Under the pieces are notes generated by a model. That model was not told the DNA's origin. It saw only the letters and a program-made list of their open reading frames with translations, and searched no databases. Below are positions 10,534 through 18,955 of a stretch of DNA of 64,000 nt, piece by piece; positions within the stretch are counted from its first letter, which is position 1; each line of letters starts with the position of its first letter. Position numbers and translations under genes: made by a program. This DNA is from Sphingomonadales bacterium 28-55-16. Lineage in GTDB: Bacteria > Pseudomonadota > Alphaproteobacteria > Sphingomonadales > Sphingomonadaceae. Location: assembly GCA_002278855.1 (NCBI GenBank), contig NCGG01000009.1:1-64000 (forward strand), read 5' to 3'.

Positions 10534-11010
10534 TTACATATACTTCAAGTTGACGGTGATGCGAGTGACGCCGGGTCCTGCTTCAAAAGCAACTTTGGTG
10601 ACCGATGGCTTGCCAAAGTTCAGAATGCTGATGCTCGGATTATTCGAAAAGCCGCCGCCATCTTGGGTAAAGTCGGTTTTTCCATTGCCGTTAACATCAT
10701 GGCGAACGGCGATGCCATATTTACCCTCGGACGGGACGGGCATGCAAATGCTCATGCTAGCTGCGCTCGCGCGGGTTTCAACACGGTGCAGCCAACGGCC
10801 CTTTGCCAACCATGCGCTTGAAATTGCGGGATAGGATTGGACCCTGATGTTGCCGCTCGGCTCTTTAATGCCGCGCACAGTGACCAGCACCGCGGGGCCT
10901 TTGCCTGGCGTGCATTGCGAGAGATCGTTCGTCAATTCTTGGCCCGCACTTGCCGTGCCTGAACCAAGCATAAAACCGACCATAGCCATAAGGGCGACAT
11001 AATTCTTCAT
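10534..11010 (-). CDS. exported DUF2141 protein
   Basis: The 158-residue product has a signal peptide (cleavage probably after GTASAG near residue 23). Its DUF2141 core includes KYGIAVRHDVNGNGKTD and GFSNNPS, the most conserved part of the family. The fold is predicted beta-sandwich and the protein should be periplasmic. It heads a three-gene minus-strand unit with the lipid kinase and the nucleotidyltransferase-like gene. The family has no assigned function, but the co-location suggests a periplasmic role linked to sphingolipids. Confidence 0.8.
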   Translation of the reverse strand: MKNYVALMAMVGFMLGSGTASAGQELTNDLSQCTPGKGPAVLVTVRGIKEPSGNIRVQSYPAISSAWLAKGRWLHRVETRASAASMSICMPVPSEGKYGIAVRHDVNGNGKTDFTQDGGGFSNNPSISILNFGKPSVTKVAFEAGPGVTRITVNLKYM

Positions 11011-11137
11011 ATCAAAACTCCTGGAACTTTATGTCTGAAATCCGCACTTTTTGGGATAGCATCGATATTGCCCCTGAACCTGTAAGCGTCTATCGGGAGA
11101 GTTTGCGGCCAAATTAGGGTGACAGGGCGACCATAAG

Positions 11138-12376
11138 TTGAAATTTATTACTGCCACTGACCGTTATATCTTCCGGCTCGTGATGTTGCCGCTGCTTGCC
11201 ACCTTGGCAATCGCTGCATCTTTGCTTCTGTTGGAAAAGATGCTGAACCTGTTCGACTTTGTTGCCGCAGAGGGCGGACCTGTCAGCGTTGTATGGCGCA
11301 TGCTCGCCAACCTCATGCCTGAATATCTGTCATTGGGCATCCCCATTGGCTTGTTGCTGGGTATCTTGTTGGCCTTCCGTCGCTTGGCAACCTCTTCAGA
11401 ACTCGACATTTTCCGCGCCGTTGGCATGAGCTATTTCCGGCTTTTGCGTGTTCCGTTTCTGTTGGCCATTGCGCTTGCCATGGTTAATTTTGCCATCGTG
11501 GGCTTCTTGCAGCCAAGCGCGCGTTATCTGTATGAAGAGCTGCGCTTTGAACTTCGGTCAGGCGCATTTGGCGCAAAGGTACGGGTAGGCGAATTCAACA
11601 ATGTTGGCAAAAATCTGACCGTCCGCATCGACGAAAGCAAAAACAACGGCAATGAATTGTCGGGCCTGTTTGTGTTTGCACAAAGCAACAATGGTCAGTC
11701 CATCGCAGTAACAGCAGAAAAAGGGCAGTTTTTGCGCACGGATGATCCCGACACCATATTGTTACGTCTGCAAAAAGGCACGCTGATCCATGATGCACCC
11801 AGTTATACATCGCCACGCGTTTTAAGCTTTACCAGCCATGACGTGCCAATCCCGCTGCCGCAGATTGAGAATTTCCGCAATCGCGGCGGCAAGGACCGGG
11901 AATATTTGATTTCCGAGTTGGTACACATTGGGGGTGATGCCCAAAAACCAGCATCGGAACGCAATAAGGCGTGGGCAAATTTCCATTTCCGCCTTGTCGA
12001 GGTCGCGATGATGCTTTTGCTGCCGTTTCTGGCACTTGCACTGGCCATTCCGCCAAAGCGGTCGACATCCGCCCTTGGCGTGTTTTTGTCCATTGTAATG
12101 GTGGTAACCTATCACAAGATCAACGAATATGCCGAAGGCGTGGGCGGCATGGGCGTCATTGATCCGTTCTTCGCTTTATGGCTGCCATTCCTGTTGTTTG
12201 CGGGCCTTATCATCTGGATGTATCATGTCATCGCGCATGTGCCGGGTGGGCAGCCTATCGGTGCCCTAGAAGTGTTCGCATCAAAGACCGGCAAGTGGCT
12301 GAAGCGTTTGTTCCGATTTGGGCGCAAATCCCGGTTGGCGACCTTGGGCATGCCGGCGCCTCAGGCGGAGCCATAG
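11138..12376 (+). CDS. lptF: LptF/YjgP-type lipid export permease
   Basis: This 412-residue protein has the LptF/LptG layout: three N-terminal transmembrane helices (about 15-35, 55-85, 100-125), a large periplasmic beta domain (about 130-290) and three C-terminal helices (about 300-370). The typical MPEYLSLGIPIGLLLGILLAFRRLATSSELDIFRA stretch is present in part. The start appears to be a TTG at 11138 (KFITATDRYIFR follows); the next ATG would remove the start of helix 1. It forms an operon with lptG and the ceramide synthase, so its cargo may be sphingolipid instead of, or besides, lipopolysaccharide. Confidence 0.9.
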   Translation: MKFITATDRYIFRLVMLPLLATLAIAASLLLLEKMLNLFDFVAAEGGPVSVVWRMLANLMPEYLSLGIPIGLLLGILLAFRRLATSSELDIFRAVGMSYFRLLRVPFLLAIALAMVNFAIVGFLQPSARYLYEELRFELRSGAFGAKVRVGEFNNVGKNLTVRIDESKNNGNELSGLFVFAQSNNGQSIAVTAEKGQFLRTDDPDTILLRLQKGTLIHDAPSYTSPRVLSFTSHDVPIPLPQIENFRNRGGKDREYLISELVHIGGDAQKPASERNKAWANFHFRLVEVAMMLLLPFLALALAIPPKRSTSALGVFLSIVMVVTYHKINEYAEGVGGMGVIDPFFALWLPFLLFAGLIIWMYHVIAHVPGGQPIGALEVFASKTGKWLKRLFRFGRKSRLATLGMPAPQAEP

Positions 12377-12379
12377 CAG

Positions 12380-13468
12380 ATGCATTTCTTCCCCTCGCGC
12401 AACATCACCATGTACATGGCCAAGCTTTTCATCGTGCGCAGTTTTGCGGTGCTTATGATGCTTGTCCTTGTGCTGATGACGCTCGATTTGCTGGGTGAAA
12501 GCGGCAAGATATTGGCCGTCCCCGGGAATGACCAAGGCGACGTTCTGCATTATGTTTCGATGCGCGCGCCGCAAATCATTGCCCGATTTCTGCCATTTTC
12601 TGTGCTGCTCGGAACGCTGATCGCCTTTGCTGGACTAAGCCAGAACAGCGAAGTTGTCGCCATGAAAGCAGCCGGGTTATCCGCGCACCAGATCTTGGCA
12701 CCGATGTTCGTTGCCAGCCTTGGCGTTGCGCTTATTTCTTTTACCTTCAACGATACCGTCGTCGCCCCGAACACGGCCCGGCTTAAGGTTTGGCAAGCCG
12801 CAGAATATGGCGCGGTCGCGCCGGACAGTGACGTGCGAAATAATGTCTGGGTGCGTGAGGGGAATGACCTTATCAATGCGGGAAATGTGCTTGGTTCAGG
12901 CGATGGCACCGTGCTCGAAAATGTCCGCATTTACCTACGTGCAAATGGCGGAGTACGGCAAGTCGTGACCGGTACACGGGCGCGTTACAATGGCGCCGCT
13001 TGGCAGTTGGAAGACGCAAAATCCTTCGACGTTGCCACGACCACGGAAACCAAGCCGGGCAGTTTGATAATCGGCAGGGGCATTACGCCCGACCGATTTA
13101 ATTATGTCAAAGTGGATGGCGACAGCTTGGCTTTTCTTCCGCTGATGCGGGCCATTGATGATTTAAAAGCCGCTGGTCGCCGCACGGATAATCTTGAAGG
13201 CATTTTGTGGCACAAGCTTTCTGGACCATTGTCGACCTTGTTGATGCCTTTGCTTGGCGCCGTCGCCGCCTTTGGCCTTGCCCGTTCTGGTGCACTTTTT
13301 CTACGGGCAGTGATCGGTATGGCATTGGGGTTCACCTATTTTGTCGCCGACAATTTCGCTTTGGCTATGGGTAATTTGGGCGCGTACCCGCCTTGGATTG
13401 CGGCATGGGGGCCGTTCTTATTGTTTTTCTTAATAGGTGAGACGGTTTTGGTCCGTACCGAAGAATAA
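12380..13468 (+). CDS. lptG: LptG/YjgQ-type lipid export permease
   Basis: The 362-residue partner of LptF has the same plan: a helix near residues 20-42, a second pair around 55-110, a periplasmic domain, then three helices near the end. FLPFSVLLGTLIAFAGLSQNSEVVAMKAAGLS is the conserved coupling region in part. The gene begins 4 nt after the lptF stop. LptF and LptG normally dimerise and work with the ATPase LptB, which is not in this window. The next gene, 35 bp downstream, is the ceramide synthase candidate. Confidence 0.9.
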   Translation: MHFFPSRNITMYMAKLFIVRSFAVLMMLVLVLMTLDLLGESGKILAVPGNDQGDVLHYVSMRAPQIIARFLPFSVLLGTLIAFAGLSQNSEVVAMKAAGLSAHQILAPMFVASLGVALISFTFNDTVVAPNTARLKVWQAAEYGAVAPDSDVRNNVWVREGNDLINAGNVLGSGDGTVLENVRIYLRANGGVRQVVTGTRARYNGAAWQLEDAKSFDVATTTETKPGSLIIGRGITPDRFNYVKVDGDSLAFLPLMRAIDDLKAAGRRTDNLEGILWHKLSGPLSTLLMPLLGAVAAFGLARSGALFLRAVIGMALGFTYFVADNFALAMGNLGAYPPWIAAWGPFLLFFLIGETVLVRTEE

Positions 13469-13503
13469 GGTCTGCGCGCCGCAAAGAGTTTCAGGGATAC
13501 AGA

Positions 13504-14655
13504 ATGACACAGATACATATTCGCCCAGTTTTGACGGTGGCCGACAAAAAGGCGTTCGTTGACTTGCCTTTTCGCCTTTATGCGGGCGATCCCAATTGGG
13601 TTCCCCCGCTCAAAAGCGATGTGATGGCAACTATCACGCCGGGAAAAAACCCGTGGTTTGGCCATGGCACGGCGCAGCTTTTCCTTGCCGAGCGCGCTGG
13701 CCGTGTTGTTGGCCGCATTTCCGCCCATATGGACCATCTCGCGCTGAAACAGCCGCCAGAGCAAGGCATGGGACCGGGCGTTGGCAATTGGGGCTTTTTT
13801 GAAGCGGAAGATTCGGACGTTGCAAAACCCTTGATTGCAGCAGCAGAGGCGTGGCTGCGCGACAAGAAAATGGTCCGGTCACTTGGGCCGTTGAGCCTGT
13901 CGATCTGGGAAGAGCCGGGTCTGTTGATCGACGGCCATGATCATCCTCCAACGATACTGATGGGATATCATAACCCGGCTTATGGCGCGTGGATTGAAGC
14001 GGCCGGTTATGCGGGTGTCAAAGACCTCTATACTTACCAAATCCCGATCGACGTGCCCTTTCCACCTTTGGTGCAACGCATTGTCGCGTCGGGTGAACGG
14101 AATGAGCGCATTGTCATTCGCAAGGTGAACAAGAAAAATTTCGATGCCGAAGCCGCCATCATTCTGTCTATCTTGAATGACGCATGGAGCGGCAATTGGG
14201 GTTTTGTGCCGATCACAGATGCCGAGGTAGCGCATACGGGAAAACAGTTGAAACCGATCGTTTTCAGCGAGCTGATCCGCATTGCGGAAGTCGATGGCGA
14301 ACCGGTGGCCTTCATGATGACATGGCCTGATATCAACGAGAAGACGGGCACCTTTGGTGGGTCGTTGTTCCCGTTTAACTGGGCAAAACTGCTTTGGTGG
14401 CTTCGCGCGCCGAAGGTCCGGACAATGCGGGTGCCGTTAATGGGTGTGGTCAAGAAGCTGCAGTCGACCAGAATGGCAAGCCAGCTCGCCTTCATGATGG
14501 TATCGTTGATCCGCGATTCATCGACGGCTGACTTTGGCGCGACACGTGGCGAATTTGGCTGGGTGCTCGACGATAATGGTCCGATGAATTCCGTCGGCGA
14601 GGCCATTAATGGCAAGATTAACAAAGTATATCGTATTTACGAAAAGCAATTGTGA
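13504..14655 (+). CDS. GNAT-like acyltransferase, probable bacterial ceramide synthase
   Basis: The 383-residue protein begins with IRPVLTVADKKAFVDLPFRLY and contains NWVPPLKSDV, FLAERAGRVVGRISAHMD and GFFEAEDSD, which is the GNAT-related family to which the Caulobacter ceramide synthase bCerS belongs. A second GNAT-like half begins near residue 200 (RIVIRKVNKKNFDAEA, WSGNWGFVPITDAEV). bCerS N-acylates the sphingoid base. The gene is the last of the lptF-lptG unit and lies 5.6 kb from spt. The family reading is good; the biochemical role rests on the resemblance to bCerS and on the locus. Confidence 0.75.
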   Translation: MTQIHIRPVLTVADKKAFVDLPFRLYAGDPNWVPPLKSDVMATITPGKNPWFGHGTAQLFLAERAGRVVGRISAHMDHLALKQPPEQGMGPGVGNWGFFEAEDSDVAKPLIAAAEAWLRDKKMVRSLGPLSLSIWEEPGLLIDGHDHPPTILMGYHNPAYGAWIEAAGYAGVKDLYTYQIPIDVPFPPLVQRIVASGERNERIVIRKVNKKNFDAEAAIILSILNDAWSGNWGFVPITDAEVAHTGKQLKPIVFSELIRIAEVDGEPVAFMMTWPDINEKTGTFGGSLFPFNWAKLLWWLRAPKVRTMRVPLMGVVKKLQSTRMASQLAFMMVSLIRDSSTADFGATRGEFGWVLDDNGPMNSVGEAINGKINKVYRIYEKQL

Positions 14656-14872
14656 TCAGCCGCGATGCGTGACGCCCGTTCTTCAGCGGATTGACATGAC
14701 CCGCGCCTATCGCGGTGCGCGTAATGATGATAATGAACCCGAAACACTGGGTGAGGCGGCACTGGAGCCTGACGACATCGACAGCCACGGCAACCGATCC
14801 CGTGATGGCTACTGATGCGAACCTGCGGTCCTGTTGGCGGCAATGCGCCGCCCACAGGGTTAGGCCTAATTT

Positions 14873-14977
14873 CTAGGTTTTGACGGCGTCGCCTATCGTT
14901 ACGAACAGCATCACGGTCGCGAAAGACGCGATCATGCCGGTGAATAAAGCGATGGCAGGTATCAGCAGAATGTCCAT
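14873..14977 (-). CDS. 34-residue single-helix membrane peptide
   Basis: The frame starts MDILLIPAIALFTGMIASFA and ends IGDAVKT. It is one hydrophobic helix (about residues 3-27) with a short charged tail. A strong ribosome binding site (GAGGAAA) lies about 9 nt upstream of the ATG. It begins 44 bp after the stop of the DUF952 gene on the same strand. I do not recognise a family. The good Shine-Dalgarno and the clean membrane helix argue that it is expressed. Confidence 0.55.
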   Translation of the reverse strand: MDILLIPAIALFTGMIASFATVMLFVTIGDAVKT

Positions 14978-15020
14978 ATTGGGTTTCCTCTATAAGAACC
15001 CCTTTATGGCACGATGGACT

Positions 15021-15350
15021 CTATCCTGCTTTGATCTGGATCAAATGGCCAATGATTGCGCTCATCGGTAAGTCGCCATAAATATGCGGGAATAACGCCC
15101 CCCCGCGGGATATCTCCCATTTGATCACGGGCTGCAACGCAGCGAGATCGACTTCGGCGATCACAAGCCCGTCTTGTCCCGCAAAATGTTTGTCGAGCGT
15201 CCCCTGAACCTGATCCTGGGTGGACAGATGGATGTAGCCATCCGCAAGGTCAACAGGTGCGCCCTTAAACAGTCCGTCGTCTTGGAACTGCGCCCATTGC
15301 GCTGCTGTAAAAATTTTGAATGCTGTGACCGGATGCTGCGTGTTTTCCAT
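15021..15350 (-). CDS. DUF952 domain protein
   Basis: This 109-residue cytoplasmic protein matches DUF952 by its conserved blocks FKIFTAAQW, DLADGYIHLSTQDQV and GALFPHIYGDLP. The fold is thought to be ADP-ribosyltransferase-like, but no activity is established. It is divergent from the outer membrane protein gene at 15532 and probably co-transcribed with the small membrane peptide downstream. Confidence 0.85.
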   Translation of the reverse strand: MENTQHPVTAFKIFTAAQWAQFQDDGLFKGAPVDLADGYIHLSTQDQVQGTLDKHFAGQDGLVIAEVDLAALQPVIKWEISRGGALFPHIYGDLPMSAIIGHLIQIKAG

Positions 15351-15531
15351 TTCGTCCCCATGTCCAATTCGAACCGCCGGGGCAAGGTTGATCGCACCGT
15401 TTCTGCAAATGTGTCTATAATGTCACGCCGTTATTGTTGTTTTATATTCATGAAACTTACCGGTGCGCGCGTCCGTTTGGTGGTTGGCGTCGCAATGATG
15501 GCGTCAGTTTGACTGAAAATGGATTATAAAA

Positions 15532-16143
15532 ATGCGTAAACTTCTTATTGGTGCAGCTCTCCTCTCCACTGCACTTGCAACCCCTGTCTTTGCGCAGGAT
15601 ACAGCGCCCTTCACCGGACCACATATCGAAGCCCTTGTCGGCTATGATGATGTCAGTGAAGCCAAAGGCGATCTTATGTATGGCGTATCCGCAGGCTATG
15701 ACTTCCAACTTGGCGGTGTAATTGCGGGGATAGAAGGCGAATTTGCCGATTCCGACGTCAAAGGCGCTGCCAATGACCTCATCAGCACGGGCGATAGCTA
15801 CAGCTTGAACACCGACCGCGACCTATATCTCGGTGCGCGTTTGGGTTTTGCGGTCGCCCCGTCGACGATGATTTATGTAAAGGGTGGGTATACCAACGCG
15901 AAGTTCGAAAGCCGTTTCGACAATGGTGCGGGGACGATCTATAATAATGGGGTGACTGCCGATGGCTATCGTCTGGGCGCCGGGATTGAACAGAAGTTCA
16001 ACCTGTTCGGACCAAGTGGGTTTATCAAGGCGGAATATCGTTACTCCAACTACCAGAATCTGGACATCGGCCAGAATGATTTTGATCGGAAAATCGACAT
16101 AGACCGTCACCAAGCGGTCGTTGGCGTTGGCGTCCGCTTCTAG
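15532..16143 (+). CDS. opacity-like outer membrane beta-barrel protein
   Basis: The 203-residue protein has a clear signal peptide (MRKLLIGAALLSTALATPVFA, cleaved before QDTAPF). Alternating aromatic and polar strands then build an eight-stranded barrel of the Omp25/opacity type (GPHIEALVGYDD, YGVSAGYDF, LYLGARLGFAV, GFIKAEYRYSNY). It ends in VVGVGVRF with a C-terminal Phe, the usual BAM recognition signal. A rho-independent terminator follows 36 bp after the stop. The gene stands alone. Confidence 0.88.
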   Translation: MRKLLIGAALLSTALATPVFAQDTAPFTGPHIEALVGYDDVSEAKGDLMYGVSAGYDFQLGGVIAGIEGEFADSDVKGAANDLISTGDSYSLNTDRDLYLGARLGFAVAPSTMIYVKGGYTNAKFESRFDNGAGTIYNNGVTADGYRLGAGIEQKFNLFGPSGFIKAEYRYSNYQNLDIGQNDFDRKIDIDRHQAVVGVGVRF

Positions 16144-16178
16144 TTTTTTAGCGAGAAGCGGGCATTGCCCCAAAACAT

Positions 16179-16211
16179 AAAACCGTCGGGGGAAGCCCCG
16201 GCGGTTTTTTG
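16179..16211 (+). terminator. rho-independent terminator of the outer membrane protein gene
   Basis: The stem AACCGTCGGGG / CCCCGGCGGTT (one G-T pair) is closed by a short GAAG loop and followed by a run of T. Confidence 0.88.
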
Positions 16212-16277
16212 CATGTCTTGAATTTTTATAGCCATTGCGGCCCACAAATTCTGCGTCAGGCGGTGCCGATAGGTCCG

Positions 16278-16532
16278 TTATGAAGCGGATGGAGGCGCGT
16301 GGTCCAGCGCGGCTGAGACGGCATCCAGCAGCGATAGGCGTTCCTTTTTCAATGCCTCGGTTCGATCGTCCGACGCCGCTTCGATGCCGGTGTCAATCCG
16401 GTGAATGTGCCGGTTCAGCATATGATAGCGATCAGCGAGCGTCGCAAAATGGGTGTCACTTTGCTTCAGATCGTGGATTTTCTGGGTGGCCAGGGGGAAT
16501 AGATCGACCAGTTCATGTGGGGTATGTGACAT
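16278..16532 (-). CDS. DUF465 (YdcH-like) coiled protein
   Basis: The 84-residue product (HTPHELVDLFP, HFATLADRYHMLNRHIHRID, EALKKERLSLLDAV) matches the small DUF465/YdcH family. It should form a helical hairpin or coiled coil in the cytoplasm. The function of the family is not known. It stands alone between two plus-strand genes. Confidence 0.85.
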   Translation of the reverse strand: MSHTPHELVDLFPLATQKIHDLKQSDTHFATLADRYHMLNRHIHRIDTGIEAASDDRTEALKKERLSLLDAVSAALDHAPPSAS

Positions 16533-16803
16533 ATGCTATCCTCTCAACATTGATGTTATGTAGATGGATAACGCGCACCCGGGCGGTACGGCTTGCGCGG
16601 CTTGAAAATATCCAAAAATTTTCCGGCGCACGGACTGAGGTCCAAATCAGACCCAATGCGCCGCGCCTGCAGCGCGGGTTGAGCGATATATGTAAATCAT
16701 GGTATCGCCGTGCAACATCACCGGAATATGGAACGCGGTCGTCTGTAACGACGCAGCGTTCGGTCTGCCGGGCTGGTGGTCACGCGCAAAGGTCCATTGC
16801 ACT

Positions 16804-17274
16804 ATGACTCGATTTCTTTCCCGCACTCTTATGCTTTGCGCCGCCAGCCTCTCTGGTGTTCTGGGCGTGCCTGCCCCCACGCTCGTGAGAGGAAGTGCCG
16901 CCTTTGCGCGCAGCGCGTCGGATACCGAAGCCGCGTCATTTGCATTCTGCCATAATGGGGGCGGCACCAACTGCGTCGTGGATGGCGATACGATTTGGTA
17001 TCGCGGCACCAAGATCCGCATTGCCGATATCGATACGCCGGAAACCCATCAACCGAAATGCGCGGCTGAGGCGGAGCTGGGTGCTGCGGCAACGCGACGG
17101 ATGCTTCAGTTGGTGAATGCGGGTCCCTTCACGCTGCAAAGCATTGACCGCGATCAAGACCGATATGGCCGCAAATTGCGCATCCTGTCACGGGGTGGCC
17201 AAAGCCTTGGCAATATTTTGGTCGAAGAGGGGCTTGCGCGATATTATGCTGGCGGTCGGCGCAGCTGGTGCTGA
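16804..17274 (+). CDS. exported thermonuclease-family (SNase) nuclease
   Basis: This 156-residue protein starts at the ATG at 16804, which gives a signal-peptide-like N-terminus (MTRFLSRTLMLCAASLSGV). The staphylococcal nuclease fold follows with CVVDGDTIWYRGTKIRIADIDTPE, then DRDQDRYGRKLR and LVEEGLARYY. The catalytic Asp, Glu and Arg positions of the family (DGDT, DIDTPE, YGR) are present. The product would cut DNA or RNA in the periplasm. An in-frame ATG at 16699 would add 35 residues without signal character and is less likely. Confidence 0.85.
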   Translation: MTRFLSRTLMLCAASLSGVLGVPAPTLVRGSAAFARSASDTEAASFAFCHNGGGTNCVVDGDTIWYRGTKIRIADIDTPETHQPKCAAEAELGAAATRRMLQLVNAGPFTLQSIDRDQDRYGRKLRILSRGGQSLGNILVEEGLARYYAGGRRSWC

Positions 17275-17310
17275 CAAACGCCAAGCGCCGCCCCAATCGC
17301 GCGACAATGG

Positions 17311-17601
17311 TCACAAACAGACCGCAGCCAGCACGGCGGCAATGGCGTGTAGAATGGCGGTCTGGTGGAGGTGGCTGGAAAACGGCTGCTTGCGCGTCTT
17401 GTGCCGGAATATGGCGCGACCGGCATAAGCCCCAAAGGACCCACCGAAAAATACCCACACCAGCAATGTTCTTTCCGAAATTCGCCACGATCCAGACGCT
17501 GCATGCCGTTTATCAAATCCGAAAAGTATGAAGGTCACGCAGTTTATAAGCGTAAACGCCACGAGGATGTTGGGTAAGGTAAGGAGGTTATGGAGTGCCA
17601 C
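17311..17601 (-). CDS. DUF1294 small membrane protein
   Basis: I start at the GTG at 17601 (residues ALHNLLTLPN follow), giving 96 residues; the open frame extends 60 codons upstream but that part is not membrane-like. The core INCVTFILFGFDKRHA, SERTLLVWVFFGGSFGAYAGRAIFRHKTRKQPF is typical of DUF1294, with two or three helices and a basic loop. The family is uncharacterised. It is convergent with the nuclease gene and lies downstream of the probable nrdB terminator. Confidence 0.8.
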   Translation of the reverse strand: MALHNLLTLPNILVAFTLINCVTFILFGFDKRHAASGSWRISERTLLVWVFFGGSFGAYAGRAIFRHKTRKQPFSSHLHQTAILHAIAAVLAAVCL

Positions 17602-17765
17602 TTCATGCTCATATCGTCTGGCTGGTGGATTTGCACCTTGGCAGTTTAGCGCTTGTCGAGTGGCTTCGCATGCGCAGCGCCGTTTTGAAGATTGTGTCGC
17701 AGGCCAAGAGGGGGAAATGGCATGGAAGTGACCAAGGGCCGCCGGTTCATGTGCCACTAATGAAA

Positions 17766-17809
17766 ATGCACCTTGCCGCATTCCGTTTCCGAAACGCTAC
17801 AAGGTGCAT
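17766..17809 (-). terminator. stem-loop downstream of nrdB
   Basis: A 10-bp inverted repeat ATGCACCTTG / CAAGGTGCAT encloses a smaller GTTTC/GAAAC hairpin. On the minus strand it ends in TTTTC, about 40 nt after the nrdB stop, so it probably terminates the nrdAB transcript. Confidence 0.5.
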
Positions 17810-17847
17810 ATTTAGTCGATTAAACGGAACTCACATGGCGCGATCGC

Positions 17848-18900
17848 TTACTCCGCAGCAACGCCTGCTTGTTCGAACATGTCCATGCCGTCATTTTCGG
17901 CGATGGGCTCGATGCCGATGATCTTCTTCTTGCGGCTGTCAAAGCTATCCCACACTTGGCCCCAATCACCGCGGGTGCTGGCTTTGCTATATTCGGTGGC
18001 GCGGGTTTCGAAGAAGTTGGCGTGCTCGACGCCGTTCAACAATGGCGCGAGCCATGGCAGTGGGTGGTCTTCGACCATGTAGATTGCGGGCAGGCCAAGC
18101 TGTCCCAAGCGCCAATCGGCAATGTAGCGGATATAGCGTTTGATTTCCTTGGCGGTCATGCCGGGCACTGGGCCCATTTCGAACGCGAGGTCGATGAACG
18201 CATCTTCCAGACGGACGACCTTCTGGCAGCAATCGATAATGTCTTCCTTCACCGATTTGGTGAGGCAGCCACGTTCGGCGCAAAAGGCGTGGAACAGCTT
18301 GGTGATGCCTTCGCAGTGCAGCGATTCATCGCGGACGGACCAGGATACGATTTGCCCCATGCCCTTCATCTTGTTGAAGCGCGGGAAGTTCATCAGCATC
18401 GCGAACGACGCAAACAACTGGAGCCCCTCGGTAAAGCCGCCGAACATGGCCAAAGTGCGCGCAATGTCTTCATCGCTGTCGACGCCGAACTGATGGATAT
18501 AGTCGACCTTTGCCGCCATTTCTTCATATTCAAGAAACGCCGAATATTCGGACTCGGGCATGCCGATGGTGTCGAGCAGATGCGAATAGGCCGCAACGTG
18601 AACGGTTTCCATGTTGGAAAACGCGGTCAACATCATCTTGACTTCAGTCGGCTTGAACACGCGGCCGTAATTTTCGTGGTAGCAATTCTGCACCTCGATG
18701 TCGGCTTGCGTGAAGAAACGGAAGATTTGCGTCAAAAGATTGCGTTCATGGTCCGAAAGCTTCTGTGCCCAATCGCGGCAATCTTCGCCCAATGGCACTT
18801 CTTCCGGCAACCAATGGATCTGCTGCTGGCGTTTCCAGAAATCATAAGCCCATGGATATTCAAAGGGCTTGTAGCTGTTGCGCGCTTCTAACAATGACAT
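17848..18900 (-). CDS. nrdB: ribonucleoside-diphosphate reductase class Ia, small (beta) subunit
   Basis: NrdB carries the di-iron centre and tyrosyl radical for reducing NDPs to dNDPs. The 350-residue ferritin-like protein has metal ligands Asp in TQADIEV, then E and H in NMETVHVAAY, whose Tyr is the radical residue. Later ligands lie in GFTEGLQLFASFA and WSVRDESLHCEG. It starts directly with SLLEARNSYKPFEYPWAYDFW, so there is no N-terminal ATP-cone. It is 55 bp downstream of nrdA on the same strand. Confidence 0.96.
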   Translation of the reverse strand: MSLLEARNSYKPFEYPWAYDFWKRQQQIHWLPEEVPLGEDCRDWAQKLSDHERNLLTQIFRFFTQADIEVQNCYHENYGRVFKPTEVKMMLTAFSNMETVHVAAYSHLLDTIGMPESEYSAFLEYEEMAAKVDYIHQFGVDSDEDIARTLAMFGGFTEGLQLFASFAMLMNFPRFNKMKGMGQIVSWSVRDESLHCEGITKLFHAFCAERGCLTKSVKEDIIDCCQKVVRLEDAFIDLAFEMGPVPGMTAKEIKRYIRYIADWRLGQLGLPAIYMVEDHPLPWLAPLLNGVEHANFFETRATEYSKASTRGDWGQVWDSFDSRKKKIIGIEPIAENDGMDMFEQAGVAAE

Positions 18901-18955
18901 TTCTGTTTCCTTGGGTCTTAAATTTCAATAACTGAGATAATCCTATTCGGGTGCC

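Noticed and set aside
14696..14815. 39-codon plus-strand frame after the ceramide synthase gene
   Set aside because: It starts with ATG but has no ribosome binding site, and the acidic product matches nothing I know.
17869..18891. Long plus-strand open frame (340 codons) opposite nrdB
   Set aside because: It is the exact antisense of a conserved nrdB gene and its translation has no known motif; long antisense frames are common at this base composition.
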